Source: Anaerocolumna sp.
GTDB lineage: Bacteria; Bacillota; Clostridia; Lachnospirales; Lachnospiraceae
DNA length: 64,000 nucleotides
Assembly (NCBI GenBank): GCA_029256725.1
Contig: JAQSXJ010000009.1
Location: forward strand, 1-64,000
Direction: 5' to 3'
Shown in pieces: positions 34,066 to 43,378 of this stretch. Within the stretch, counting starts at the first letter, position 1, and each line of letters starts with the position of its first letter. Under the pieces are notes generated by a model, which saw only the letters and a program-made list of their open reading frames with translations, made no database searches and was not told the DNA's origin. Made by a program: the position numbers and the translations under genes.

Positions 34066-34824
34066 ATGGAATATAACAAATCTGATATTGCAGTTCAAAT
34101 AGAAGACTTAACTGTTGCTTATGATGCAAAGCCAGTACTGTGGGATATCGACTTAAATATCCCACAGGGTAAATTAATGGCAGTTATTGGCCCTAACGGC
34201 GCTGGAAAAACAACTTTGCTAAAGGCCATGCTTGGACTTTTGGTTCCGGTATCCGGATCGGTTCGATTTTTCGAAGAAACAGATAACAGTCTTCGCAAGT
34301 TAAAGAATAAGGTTGCCTATGTCCCTCAAAGCGGCAGTGTGGACTGGGATTTCCCAGCAACGGTTCAAGACATTGTACTGATGGGATGCTATGGCAGACT
34401 GGGATTTTTCAAACGCCCGGGTAAGAAGGATAAAGAAAATGCCTTGCAGTGCCTGCAAAAAGTAGGTATGGCGGAGTATGCCGCAAGGCAGATCAGCCAG
34501 TTATCCGGCGGACAGCAGCAAAGAGTCTTCCTAGCCAGAGCCTTGATGCAGACCGCAGATATTTACTTTATGGATGAACCCTTTAAAGGTGTGGATGTCC
34601 AGACAGAAAAAGCTATCGTGGTACTGCTGAAGGAACTGAAAGATTCCGGTAAGACCGTAGTCGTAGTACATCATGACCTGCAGACCGTGCCGGAGTATTT
34701 TGACTGGGTTACTCTGATTAATATCAAAGTGATTGCCAGCGGGCCAGTTGAAGAGGTATTTCATGAACAGAACCTGAAAAGAGCTTACCGCAGTTCCGGC
34801 AACTTATTAAAAAGTGCAGTTTAA
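34066..34824 (+). CDS. troB: TroB-type metal ABC transporter ATP-binding protein
   Basis: 252 aa, ATG with AAGGAGG upstream. Walker A GPNGAGKTTLL, Q-loop AYVPQSGSVDWDFP (typical for Mn/Zn family), signature LSGGQQQR, Walker B IYFMDEPFKGVD and switch VVHHDLQTV. It drives the TroC/TroD permeases. It starts 26 bp after troA. Confidence 0.93.
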   Translation: MEYNKSDIAVQIEDLTVAYDAKPVLWDIDLNIPQGKLMAVIGPNGAGKTTLLKAMLGLLVPVSGSVRFFEETDNSLRKLKNKVAYVPQSGSVDWDFPATVQDIVLMGCYGRLGFFKRPGKKDKENALQCLQKVGMAEYAARQISQLSGGQQQRVFLARALMQTADIYFMDEPFKGVDVQTEKAIVVLLKELKDSGKTVVVVHHDLQTVPEYFDWVTLINIKVIASGPVEEVFHEQNLKRAYRSSGNLLKSAV

Positions 34825-34836
34825 GGAGGTATCGTT

Positions 34837-35760
34837 ATGGAAAATCTAATTTATCTGCTGCAAGACTATACTTTTCAAACCGTTGCCCTTGGTTCTGCAA
34901 TTCTTGGCCTGATCAGCGGAGTTTTAGGAAGCTTTGCTGTACTTAGAAAACAAAGCCTCTTAGGTGACGGTGTATCCCATGCAGCACTTCCCGGGGTCGT
35001 GCTGGCCTTTATATTGACCGGTTCCAAAGATACGGAGGTTCTTCTCTTAGGTGCCCTGATCTTCGGACTCCTGGCTACCTTATTTATGATCAGCATTGTA
35101 AAACATACAAGAATTAAATTCGACAGTGCCCTGGCTCTGGTTATGTCTGTATTCTTTGGTCTTGGTCTTGTACTACTAACCTATGTACAAAAAATTCCCA
35201 ATTCCAACCAAGCCGGACTTAAGAGATTTATCTTCGGGCAGGCTTCCACTTTACTGAAAAGGGATGTCTATTTCATGATAATCTGCGGGATAATTCTGCT
35301 TGCTGTTATTATATTATTCTGGAAAGAATTCAAGTTATATATCTTTGACAGCGAATATGCCAGAAGCCTTGGCTTTCCGGCACAGAAATTAAACCTGCTG
35401 CTCTCCTTTCTCATCGTTATGGCAATTATCATCGGTCTGCAGACCGTCGGTGTTATCCTGATGAGCGCCATGTTGATTGCACCGGCAGTTGCAGCCAGAC
35501 AATGGACGAACAGATTCTGGGTCATGGTATCATTATCCGCCCTCTTTGGCGCAATCTCCGGTATCTCCGGTACGGTTGCAAGTTCTCTTACCACAAAACT
35601 TCCAACAGGTCCTGCAATTGTTGTTATTGTAAGTACCATTGTCATATTCAGTGTTCTCTTTGCTCCGGGAAGGGGAATCGTTCAGAAACTCTTACACCAG
35701 AAGAAGTTAAAGCAGTTTCTAATAAACAGAGGAGGTGATTCTGATGTCCCCGCAATTTGA
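34837..35760 (+). CDS. troC: TroC-type metal ABC transporter permease
   Basis: 307 aa, start after AAGGAGG. ABC-3 family permease with about eight membrane segments: FAVLRKQSLLGDGVSHAALPG near the start (shown in part), LIVMAIIIGLQTVGVILMSA and APAVAARQWTNR. It forms the channel with TroD. The gene starts 12 bp after troB and its end overlaps troD by 17 bp. Confidence 0.92.
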   Translation: MENLIYLLQDYTFQTVALGSAILGLISGVLGSFAVLRKQSLLGDGVSHAALPGVVLAFILTGSKDTEVLLLGALIFGLLATLFMISIVKHTRIKFDSALALVMSVFFGLGLVLLTYVQKIPNSNQAGLKRFIFGQASTLLKRDVYFMIICGIILLAVIILFWKEFKLYIFDSEYARSLGFPAQKLNLLLSFLIVMAIIIGLQTVGVILMSAMLIAPAVAARQWTNRFWVMVSLSALFGAISGISGTVASSLTTKLPTGPAIVVIVSTIVIFSVLFAPGRGIVQKLLHQKKLKQFLINRGGDSDVPAI

Positions 35761-36862
35761 AATCCAATTAATCGCAGTAATCGTAGCCATAGCCTGCTCC
35801 CTGCCGGGAGTCTTCCTGGTACTCAGGAAAATGGCAATGATGTCTGATTCCATTACCCATACCATCCTGCTTGGAATCGTCCTGGCGTTCTTCCTTACTC
35901 ACGATTTATCCTCTCCCCTTCTTATTGTTGGTGCTGCCTTAGTGGGGCTTGCAACAGTATGGTTTACGGAGACCTTGAATCGAACGAAGCTTCTATCAGA
36001 AGATGCAGCTATTGGTATTGTATTTCCTTTCCTTTTCTCCATTGCAATTATTCTGATTACCAGATATGCAGGCTCAGTCCATCTGGACACAGACTCTGTG
36101 CTCCTTGGAGAACTTGCTTTCGCACCCTTTAACCGAATGGTTATATTCGGCTTTGATATCGGAGCTAAGGCAATATACAGTACACTTACATTATTAATTA
36201 TAAACCTGATTTTCATAATCACCTTCTTTAAAGAGCTAAAGGTGGTAACCTTTGACCCTATGCTGGCTGCAGTACTTGGAATTTCACCGACTCTGATACA
36301 TTATGGTCTTATGATGGTGGTATCCATGACGACTGTGGGAGCATTTGAAGCAGTAGGCTCTGTACTAGTAGTTGCCTTTATGATTGGACCTCCGGTAACT
36401 GCTTATCTCCTAACAGATAATCTAAAGCATATGCTGCTCTTAAGTGGAGGAATCGGTGCTCTAAACGGTATTCTGGGCTTTTACCTGGCGGTACTCTTTG
36501 ATGTATCCATATCAGGCAGTATGGCTGTTATGACAGGAATTGTATTTCTGATCGTATTTGTAACAGCACCAAAAAGAGGGTTTATAAGTTCCCTTAAAAG
36601 ACGCAGCAGACAGCGATTGGAATTCAGCAAGAAGACGCTTCTGTTTCACTTATACAATCATGAAGGCAGCAAGGATGAGTCTCAGGAAGCCGGCATCTTT
36701 ACATTGTCAGCGCACTTTCACTGGGAGGAGGCATTAACAGATAGAATTGTTAGGTTGTTAATGAAGGAAGGGAATATTGTTGTTGAGAAGGATGTTATTA
36801 AACTGACAGCTCAAGGCAGATCGGTTAGTCAATCCGAATACGAAGCACTTTTCTCAGATTAG
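35744..36862 (+). CDS. troD: TroD-type metal ABC transporter permease with C-terminal winged-helix-like extension
   Basis: 372 aa from the ATG at 35744, which has GGAGGTG 7 bases upstream; the open frame begins at a GTG inside that ribosome site and is rejected as start. Residues 1-280 are an ABC-3 permease (RKMAMMSDSITHTILLG; TTVGAFEAVGSVLVVAF). Residues about 290-372 are cytoplasmic: TLLFHLYNHEG, then LTDRIVRLLMKEGNIVVEKD and KLTAQGRSVSQSEYEAL, resembling the winged helix of DtxR-like regulators. Such tails occur on some Mn/Fe permeases and may sense or regulate transport. Confidence 0.88.
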   Translation: MSPQFEIQLIAVIVAIACSLPGVFLVLRKMAMMSDSITHTILLGIVLAFFLTHDLSSPLLIVGAALVGLATVWFTETLNRTKLLSEDAAIGIVFPFLFSIAIILITRYAGSVHLDTDSVLLGELAFAPFNRMVIFGFDIGAKAIYSTLTLLIINLIFIITFFKELKVVTFDPMLAAVLGISPTLIHYGLMMVVSMTTVGAFEAVGSVLVVAFMIGPPVTAYLLTDNLKHMLLLSGGIGALNGILGFYLAVLFDVSISGSMAVMTGIVFLIVFVTAPKRGFISSLKRRSRQRLEFSKKTLLFHLYNHEGSKDESQEAGIFTLSAHFHWEEALTDRIVRLLMKEGNIVVEKDVIKLTAQGRSVSQSEYEALFSD

Positions 36863-36933
36863 GTTTTGAAGAACCTGCTCGTTTAGTTAAAAATATCTGA
36901 TATTTTATTTCACTCTAAAAGCATGTGATATTA

Positions 36934-36982
36934 AAATGGCTGTATACTTTCCTCCACATAGCAGGTCTGTATACAGCCATTT
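36934..36982. terminator. Bidirectional terminator between troD and the FtsX-type permease gene
   Basis: AAATGGCTGTATAC (36934-36947) pairs with GTATACAGCCATTT (36969-36982), a perfect 14-bp stem with a 21-base loop. It separates convergent troABCD and the ABC exporter operon. Confidence 0.75.
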
Positions 36983-37022
36983 ATAACATTTCATATATAC
37001 AATAATTATTACAGATGATACA

Positions 37023-40000
37023 TTATTCCACAGATTTCAATGATTCCAGCATCTCAACAGTCTTAAGCTTAAAGTAAGTTACCAGCTGCATTATAAGTGA
37101 AAATACCATGGTGATCAGCCAGGATAAGCCATAACTGATCCAACTGATTTCTCTTGATAATATCATTTGATCTCTTTCTACAATTCCTACAATAAAATCA
37201 TGGAGGTATATTCCCAGCACCAGACCAACACAGGCACTGATAATAGTGAGCATGATAGCCTCTCTATAGATATAACCATTTGCCTCCTTATCTGTAAAAC
37301 CAAGTACCTTAAGAGTTGCAATTTCACGTAATCTCTCACTGATATTAATGGAGGTCAGGTTATAAAGTACGATAATTGCCAAAAGCGAAGCCACCACTAC
37401 AATAAGCAGAATGATACTGTCAAGGCTGTCATTGCTTTCAATGGCTTTCTCTAATACATCCCCGGTATAAACCACATTCAGTACAAGACCGCTGTCTATC
37501 AGATGCTCAGACAAGCTATCTTTATCCCCGGTAAAGTCAGAAACAATGGTATTATAGGCTGGCGACTCCCCAAATATCTTACGATACATTTCATTACTCA
37601 TATAGATATAATGGGAGGTATAGTTTTCAGCTACCGCACTGACTGTCAGGGAATATACATTATTATCTGTATCTTTAACTGATAAGGTATCTCCTTTGCC
37701 AAGCCCCAGTACTTCTGCTAATTTTTGAGTTATGACAACACCACTGTCATTAAGAGTAATTTCTGCTCCACTTTTTGGAGCTTTTAGACTAAAGTATCCT
37801 GAAAATTCTTCCTGATTCTCCGGTACAATAACATAGGAGTCTAAAACTTTTCCTTTAGCCTTCGTTTTGGAGCCGTCAGAATTGTCCGCTCTTCCTTTAC
37901 TGCTTTGAAACGCTGTCTGTCTTATCAGCAGCGGATTATTTACTTGTTCTTTCGTCAGCAGTTCATCCAATTCTCCAGAAATACTCTTCGTCTCATCTTT
38001 TAGGATAATCATGTTACCATAGCGCAGTATTTCACCGTATTGTCTTTGTGCCACTCCCTGCATGCTATCCCTTAAACCAAATCCGACAAGTAATAACGCT
38101 GTACAACCGGCTACGCCTACAATTGTCATAAATGCTCTTTTCTTGTATCTGAAAATATTACGCATGGTAACTTTCCAGGTAAAAGACAGACGTTTCCAGA
38201 TTGGCGTGATTCGCTCTAACAGAATTGTTTTTCCTTTGGCCAGAGGAACCGGACGCAGCAGGGCTGCCGGCTTATGTTTTAATTCTTTATTACAGGAAAC
38301 AACCGTAACCAGGGTCATCAGCACGAATGCCACTCCCAATATCTGAATAAATGTCACCAGATCATATTTTAATATAAGTGAGGGCAATGTATATTGATAA
38401 TTGGAATAAATAAGCGGCGGAATAATACTGCAGCCTGCATAAAATCCTATGATCGAGCCCAGACCGGTAGCTGAGAGTATATACAATAGATAAGTAAAAA
38501 TAATCTTACTATCACTGTATCCAAGTGAAGTTAATGTACCCAGTTCACTGCGTTCCTCTGCTATCATACGTGTCATGGAGTTTGAGGTCATAAGCATTCC
38601 AAGTAATATAAAGAAGAAAGGGAATACTGCGGCAACTGAGTTGACCACATCAATATCAGTCTTTAAGCTAGTGTAACCTACTGCGGCATCTCTGTCCTGT
38701 ATATACCATTTGGGTCTTTCCAGCTTAGAAAGTTCATCTCTGGCATCTTTAATCTTACCTTCTGCATCTGCCATTTCTGTGTTGAATTTATCAAGATTTT
38801 CATTATATTCATCATAGCCATCCGCCAGTTTCTTCTCGTTCTCTTCTATGTCTGTTTTTCCTTTGGTGATTTCTTTCTCAGCTTTTTGAATCTCTGTCTG
38901 AAAGGTTTCAACACCCTTATTTAGCTCCTTCTCATTTGCAGATAATGTTTTAATTGAGTCTCTTAAAGCTAACAAACCGTTATAGCCTTCCGTATATTGC
39001 TGGATGGATGCATTAAGCTGTTCTGCTTCAGGACTACCTTCCGGGAGCTGTGCTGCCTGCCCCTTTAACTGAGTAATCCCATTCTCCAGTTCGGCTATTT
39101 TTGCATCCAGTCCCTTCCGGTTTGTTCCGCTTTGGGTAAGTGCTGCGTCAATAGATTTCCAGCCGTCAGCTATCTGAACCTTGGCTGCAGCAAATTCACG
39201 ATTCTGCTTTTCCTTGTTATCCTTTAGCGTCTGCTCATTTTCAATAAGCTCATTTTTTCCGTCTTCTAGTTTCTTTGCGTTATCGTCAAGTTCTGTTATA
39301 ACGTCTTTAAGTTTTGCTTCACCCTTTGTCTTTTCTGTATTCAATTTGTCTTCATTTTCTTTAATTTCAGCATCTGCTTCGTTGTAAATCTCATCATAAC
39401 GGGCAGTTTCTCTCTCTGCTTTTATACTTACCAGCTGCTCCTGAAGCTTCTCTGCTGCTTCATCATAAGCCTCTGAATAGGCTATGGCATCCGTGGCACC
39501 TGCTGCTGTCAGATAGATTTCCGTATAGATATCCAGGCTAAAATTACTGCTGTTTATAAATACAAAGGAAGATAACTTTCCGTCTCCATTTGTAGTGCTT
39601 CCATATTCCTCTGCCAGATAGAGCACCGATTCTGCGGTTCCTACTACAGTAAACTCTTTGTTCTTAAGCTTGTCACTGACATCATCGGTTATTACTATCT
39701 TATCCCCGATCTTATAAGACTTGTTGTCAGTTATACATTCCGTATCATTTTGTGGCATTCTCCCTTCAACCAATTTCAATTTGTTTACGGATTCCAGCCC
39801 ATGCAGTCTTATGGTTTTATCTTGTGCCAGAACATCCAGGGAGTAGGTAGGTATTACAGCTTCTACATTATTAAGTGCTTTCAATGCCACGACATCTTCT
39901 TCTGTTAGTCCCATGGAACTGACAATTTTATAATCCATTAAATTATAATCTCTGTAATACTTATCAGCAACGGCTGACATATCCGGTGCACTTGCCTGTA

Positions 40001-40112
40001 TCCCTGCAAAGAAACCGACGCCTACCAGAACCATAATAAGCAGTGATATATATCTTCCAAATGATTTCTTAATCTTTACCAGCGAATTTTTATATAGCAA
40101 GCCAATCACCAC
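37023..40112 (-). CDS. Large FtsX-family ABC permease with coiled-coil extracytoplasmic domain
   Basis: 1029 aa, GTG start overlapping the ATPase gene by 7 bp. One membrane helix (about 18-40) is followed by a MacB-like periplasmic core, then a long charged coiled coil (about 215-470, rich in Glu/Lys/Asn repeats such as DNAKKLEDGKNELIENE). Then FtsX domain 1 (about 490-620), a second extracellular region, and a C-terminal FtsX domain 2 (about 900-1029). This is the plan of large Firmicute FtsX permeases such as those in antimicrobial-peptide or lipoprotein export. The substrate is unknown. TetR control suggests response to a toxic small molecule. Confidence 0.9.
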   Translation of the reverse strand: MVIGLLYKNSLVKIKKSFGRYISLLIMVLVGVGFFAGIQASAPDMSAVADKYYRDYNLMDYKIVSSMGLTEEDVVALKALNNVEAVIPTYSLDVLAQDKTIRLHGLESVNKLKLVEGRMPQNDTECITDNKSYKIGDKIVITDDVSDKLKNKEFTVVGTAESVLYLAEEYGSTTNGDGKLSSFVFINSSNFSLDIYTEIYLTAAGATDAIAYSEAYDEAAEKLQEQLVSIKAERETARYDEIYNEADAEIKENEDKLNTEKTKGEAKLKDVITELDDNAKKLEDGKNELIENEQTLKDNKEKQNREFAAAKVQIADGWKSIDAALTQSGTNRKGLDAKIAELENGITQLKGQAAQLPEGSPEAEQLNASIQQYTEGYNGLLALRDSIKTLSANEKELNKGVETFQTEIQKAEKEITKGKTDIEENEKKLADGYDEYNENLDKFNTEMADAEGKIKDARDELSKLERPKWYIQDRDAAVGYTSLKTDIDVVNSVAAVFPFFFILLGMLMTSNSMTRMIAEERSELGTLTSLGYSDSKIIFTYLLYILSATGLGSIIGFYAGCSIIPPLIYSNYQYTLPSLILKYDLVTFIQILGVAFVLMTLVTVVSCNKELKHKPAALLRPVPLAKGKTILLERITPIWKRLSFTWKVTMRNIFRYKKRAFMTIVGVAGCTALLLVGFGLRDSMQGVAQRQYGEILRYGNMIILKDETKSISGELDELLTKEQVNNPLLIRQTAFQSSKGRADNSDGSKTKAKGKVLDSYVIVPENQEEFSGYFSLKAPKSGAEITLNDSGVVITQKLAEVLGLGKGDTLSVKDTDNNVYSLTVSAVAENYTSHYIYMSNEMYRKIFGESPAYNTIVSDFTGDKDSLSEHLIDSGLVLNVVYTGDVLEKAIESNDSLDSIILLIVVVASLLAIIVLYNLTSINISERLREIATLKVLGFTDKEANGYIYREAIMLTIISACVGLVLGIYLHDFIVGIVERDQMILSREISWISYGLSWLITMVFSLIMQLVTYFKLKTVEMLESLKSVE

Positions 40113-40807
40113 ACAATCTCATCCGCTTTTTTCGGATTTTCGTTTACTATCACTTCTTTAACAGTGCCGTTTTTGATTTTTATTACTTTATCCGCAACCT
40201 CAGCTATTACAGCATTATGCGTAATCAGGACGGTTGTCATATCCATTTCTTTGCAGTTTTTCTGCAGCAGCTCTATTATAAGCTGTCCGGTCACACTGTC
40301 TAAGGCTCCTGTGGGCTCATCACACAACAGCAGCTTTGGATTTTTAGCGATAGCTCTGGCTATGGCAACCCTTTGCTGTTCTCCGCCGGATAGTTGGGAC
40401 GGAAAGTTACTCAATCGCTCTCCTAACCCCACTTGATTAAGTACTGTCCCAGGATCCAGGGAATCCGGACATATCTGACAGGCAAGCTCAACATTTTCAA
40501 GTGCTGTCAGATTTCCCATAAGATTATAGAACTGGAATACAAAACCGATATCTCTGCGTCTGTAATTAACCAATTCTTTCTTACTGTATTTATGAATTTC
40601 CTTACCATCTACCTTAATACTGCCGCCGCTTGGGCTATCCATTCCTCCCAGTAAATTTAGTACGGTTGTTTTTCCAGCTCCTGAGGGGCCAAGTATAACC
40701 ACTAATTCGCCTTTTTCTATAGAAAAAGAACAATCAGCAACTGCAGATATCTTCACATCACCGATTATATATTCTTTTTTGATGCTTTCAAATTCAATGA
40801 GTGCCAT
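40106..40807 (-). CDS. MacB/LolD-type ABC ATP-binding protein
   Basis: 233 aa. Walker A GPSGAGKTTVL, Q-loop FVFQFYNLMGNLTALENVEL, signature LSGGEQQRVAIARA, Walker B LLLCDEPTGALD, and switch ITHNAVIAEVADK. These are hallmarks of the MacB/LolD/FtsE group that works by mechanotransmission with FtsX-type permeases. Its stop overlaps the permease start. It is divergent from a TetR gene. Confidence 0.93.
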   Translation of the reverse strand: MALIEFESIKKEYIIGDVKISAVADCSFSIEKGELVVILGPSGAGKTTVLNLLGGMDSPSGGSIKVDGKEIHKYSKKELVNYRRRDIGFVFQFYNLMGNLTALENVELACQICPDSLDPGTVLNQVGLGERLSNFPSQLSGGEQQRVAIARAIAKNPKLLLCDEPTGALDSVTGQLIIELLQKNCKEMDMTTVLITHNAVIAEVADKVIKIKNGTVKEVIVNENPKKADEIVW

Positions 40808-40976
40808 TTATACCTCCATTTAGTAAACACTGTGTTGACAATCAGACTCGGATACATTATATTGACATTGTGAAACAATTACAATAATCAAAACCTTTAT
40901 ATATGAAAGTTTTTCAACATAAAACCTGGATGTGTTTAGAAGTTTATAATAATTTTACTTATTGGGGGTGCTGCTA

Positions 40977-41549
40977 ATGGATACCAAGAAAATCGACAGA
41001 CGGGTAAAGTATACCAGGATGGTGATTAAGAACAGCCTTATAAAGTTTCTGAAACAAAAACCTATAACTAAGATTTCTGTGAAAGAAATCTGTGAAAATG
41101 CTGACGTTAACCGGGCTACTTTTTATGCGCACTATCTGGATCAATATGATTTGCTCCGGAAAATTGAAGAAGAAGTAATTGATAACATTAACCAATTTCT
41201 AAGCGGCTGTAACTTTAAAGAGGATACTCTTGTTACGGTCGAGACCACAGAAAAAATTCTGGACTATGTCAAAGAAAACGCAGAACTCTTTGACCTATTG
41301 CTGAATACTAACGGGGATATCAGGTTTCAGCAGGAATTTATTAATATTATCGGGAAACAGCATTTCATCCCTATGATAGGAAATGAGTCCATAGACAGAG
41401 AAGATGCTGAATATATCTTTCATTTTCTGGCGTGTGGTGCTATCGGAGTTATACAAATGTGGTTAAAGGAAGGTATGAAAAAGTCCTCCAGAGAAATAGC
41501 GGATTTAATACTTAATACTGCTATCAGCGGCAAAGCCTCTTATACCTGA
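40977..41549 (+). CDS. TetR-family regulator
   Basis: 190 aa from the ATG at 40977 with GGGGGTG 8 bases upstream; a TTG 5 codons earlier is less likely. N-terminal helix-turn-helix: IKNSLIKFLKQKPITKISV and ENADVNRATFYAHYLDQYDLL, typical of the TetR group with a KxxITVKEIC-like start. The C-terminal half is helical with ligand-binding character. It is divergent from the ABC exporter genes with a 169-bp gap (40808-40976), so it likely represses them. Confidence 0.9.
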   Translation: MDTKKIDRRVKYTRMVIKNSLIKFLKQKPITKISVKEICENADVNRATFYAHYLDQYDLLRKIEEEVIDNINQFLSGCNFKEDTLVTVETTEKILDYVKENAELFDLLLNTNGDIRFQQEFINIIGKQHFIPMIGNESIDREDAEYIFHFLACGAIGVIQMWLKEGMKKSSREIADLILNTAISGKASYT

Positions 41550-41571
41550 TAACCATATAAACAAATAAAAT

Positions 41572-41628
41572 AAGGGTATCCTAATAGCTTATTATGAAAA
41601 GCTGCTATTAGGATACCCTTTAATTTTT
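41572..41628. terminator. Strong terminator between TetR and helicase genes
   Basis: AAGGGTATCCTAATAGC (41572-41588) pairs perfectly with GCTATTAGGATACCCTT (41604-41620), a 17-bp stem, followed by TAATTTTTTTT. It serves the TetR gene and, in the other direction, the convergent DEAD-box helicase. Confidence 0.9.
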
Positions 41629-41632
41629 TTTA

Positions 41633-43006
41633 TTATTTATCTCGTTTCTTACCCGGCTTGGGATATTTATTATAGGATCTTTTCTCTTTCAGAGTCCCAT
41701 CTGCTGTCATTCGATACTTTTTCTTAGGTTCTGTATCTGTTTGCTTTCCTTCTGTTCTTAATGGTGATTTATTTGAAGTATAGGTTCCCTTGCCGCTTTT
41801 CTCTCTGGTATCCGTTTGAGAAGTTACTTTTCTTCTGGGCTGTGTTTTCTTTTCAGAAGGGAAATTATTCATTAACGGGTATGGATGCTCCTTTACTTCA
41901 ATTAAATGTTTCCTTATCAATTTTTCTATTTGTGCCAGCAGTTCTTTCTCGTCAAAATCACAAAAAGATATTGCCGTTCCTGCAAGCCCTGCCCGACCTG
42001 TACGCCCGATACGATGCACATAGGTCTCAGGCACTTCCGGCAGGTCAAGATTAATAACATGTGATAGTTCATCAATGTCTATACCCCTGGCAGCAATATC
42101 CGTTGCAACCAGTACGCGAAGCTGTTTATTCTTGAAATCACTTAATGCGCGCTGACGTGCTCCCTGGGATTTATCACCGTGGATTGCCTGAGCTGTGATT
42201 TTTTTCTTAGCCAACTGGCGGACTATAAAATCAGCCCCATGCTTGGTGCGGGTAAATACAAGGACTGAGGATATGGAACTATCCTTTAGAAGGTGTACTA
42301 TTAAGTCCTTTTTATTTTTCTTATCCACGTAATAAAGATATTGTTCTATGGTATCCACTGTTGAAGATACCGGAGTTATCTCAACCTTGACAGGGTTTTT
42401 CAGCAAGGAACGGGATAAATTAGCAATATCAGTAGGCATGGTAGCGGAAAATAGCAAGGTTTGTTTATTTGCGGGAGTTTTTGCGATGACCTTCTTTACA
42501 TCATTAATGAAGCCCATATCTAACATACGATCTGCTTCATCAAGAATGAACATTTTGATATGCTGTATATCTATCTGCTGCTGATTCATTAAGTCAATCA
42601 GTCTTCCGGGTGTTGCAACCAGGATATCTACCCCCGCATTCAAGGCTTCCTCCTGAGGTTTTTGGGAGACTCCTCCAAAGATTACACAGGTTTTAAGATT
42701 TGTATATTTTCCATAGGTGGTAAAGCTTTCATATATTTGAATAGCCAGCTCTCTGGTGGGTGTTAATACAAGGGCTCTTATTTTTCTTGTCTTTGACAAT
42801 GATTGTTTATCCTGGCAGAGCAATTGCAGTGTCGGTATCGCAAAGGCTGCAGTTTTCCCGGTTCCGGTCTGTGCACAGCCCAGCAGATCGCTGCCATTTA
42901 GAACAATAGGGATAGCTTTCTCCTGGATGGGTGTCGGTATTTCATAATTTTCCTTTTCTAAGGCTTTTAATATATCAGGTATTATATTTAATTCTTTAAA
43001 TTGCAT
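41633..43006 (-). CDS. DEAD-box ATP-dependent RNA helicase
   Basis: 457 aa from the ATG at 43006 (AGGAG 5 bases upstream). All helicase motifs are visible: AQTGTGKT (I), PTRELA (Ia), ATPGRLIDL (Ib), DEAD (II), SAT (III), ARGIDI (V) and HRIGRTGRAG (VI). The tail (about 385-457) is short, basic and Lys/Arg/Pro-rich, as in RhlE/CshA-type helicases that act on ribosome assembly or mRNA decay. No specific RNA-binding domain is recognisable in it. Confidence 0.93.
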   Translation of the reverse strand: MQFKELNIIPDILKALEKENYEIPTPIQEKAIPIVLNGSDLLGCAQTGTGKTAAFAIPTLQLLCQDKQSLSKTRKIRALVLTPTRELAIQIYESFTTYGKYTNLKTCVIFGGVSQKPQEEALNAGVDILVATPGRLIDLMNQQQIDIQHIKMFILDEADRMLDMGFINDVKKVIAKTPANKQTLLFSATMPTDIANLSRSLLKNPVKVEITPVSSTVDTIEQYLYYVDKKNKKDLIVHLLKDSSISSVLVFTRTKHGADFIVRQLAKKKITAQAIHGDKSQGARQRALSDFKNKQLRVLVATDIAARGIDIDELSHVINLDLPEVPETYVHRIGRTGRAGLAGTAISFCDFDEKELLAQIEKLIRKHLIEVKEHPYPLMNNFPSEKKTQPRRKVTSQTDTREKSGKGTYTSNKSPLRTEGKQTDTEPKKKYRMTADGTLKEKRSYNKYPKPGKKRDK

Positions 43007-43378
43007 GGTCGCTCCTACTTTAGTTAACATTATTAAACACAGACCACCATTATATCACACAATATCAATAATAGCATCTAAACAATGTTTTTTATTCATC
43101 GCATCGTTACCGTTCCGCTTTTGCACTTTCGTCTTTGGAAACGTAAGATAGTTTATAAACCAGTGCTGTGGGGGTCAATCTGTACCAGTTTATAATTTGC
43201 TTTTATGAAGTACATTTGGTATTATATAATCTATATAATTTTACAAGCAGATAGCGTGCTAAACATTTACAAGCAGCCAAAACTGCTGCCTATTTTGCCA
43301 CTACGGGTTGTCGTCAGTCTGCATAGTCACCGCTGCACTGCCAACCGGAATGACAAAATATTCAACTTATATAGAAGA
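43007..43378. other. Divergent leader region upstream of rsmH
   Basis: 372 bp between the helicase and rsmH starts. It holds TATAAT boxes at 43191, 43225 and 43234 (plus strand) without clear -35 partners, and a direct repeat ACAAGCAG (near 43243 and 43271). An open frame continues from rsmH up to 43205, but its composition is unlike RsmH and it is treated as untranslated. Confidence 0.5.

Noticed and set aside
43205-43378. Upstream extension of RsmH by 58 residues
   Set aside because: Contains promoter-like TATAAT boxes, has no ribosome site at its start, and the sequence does not resemble RsmH.
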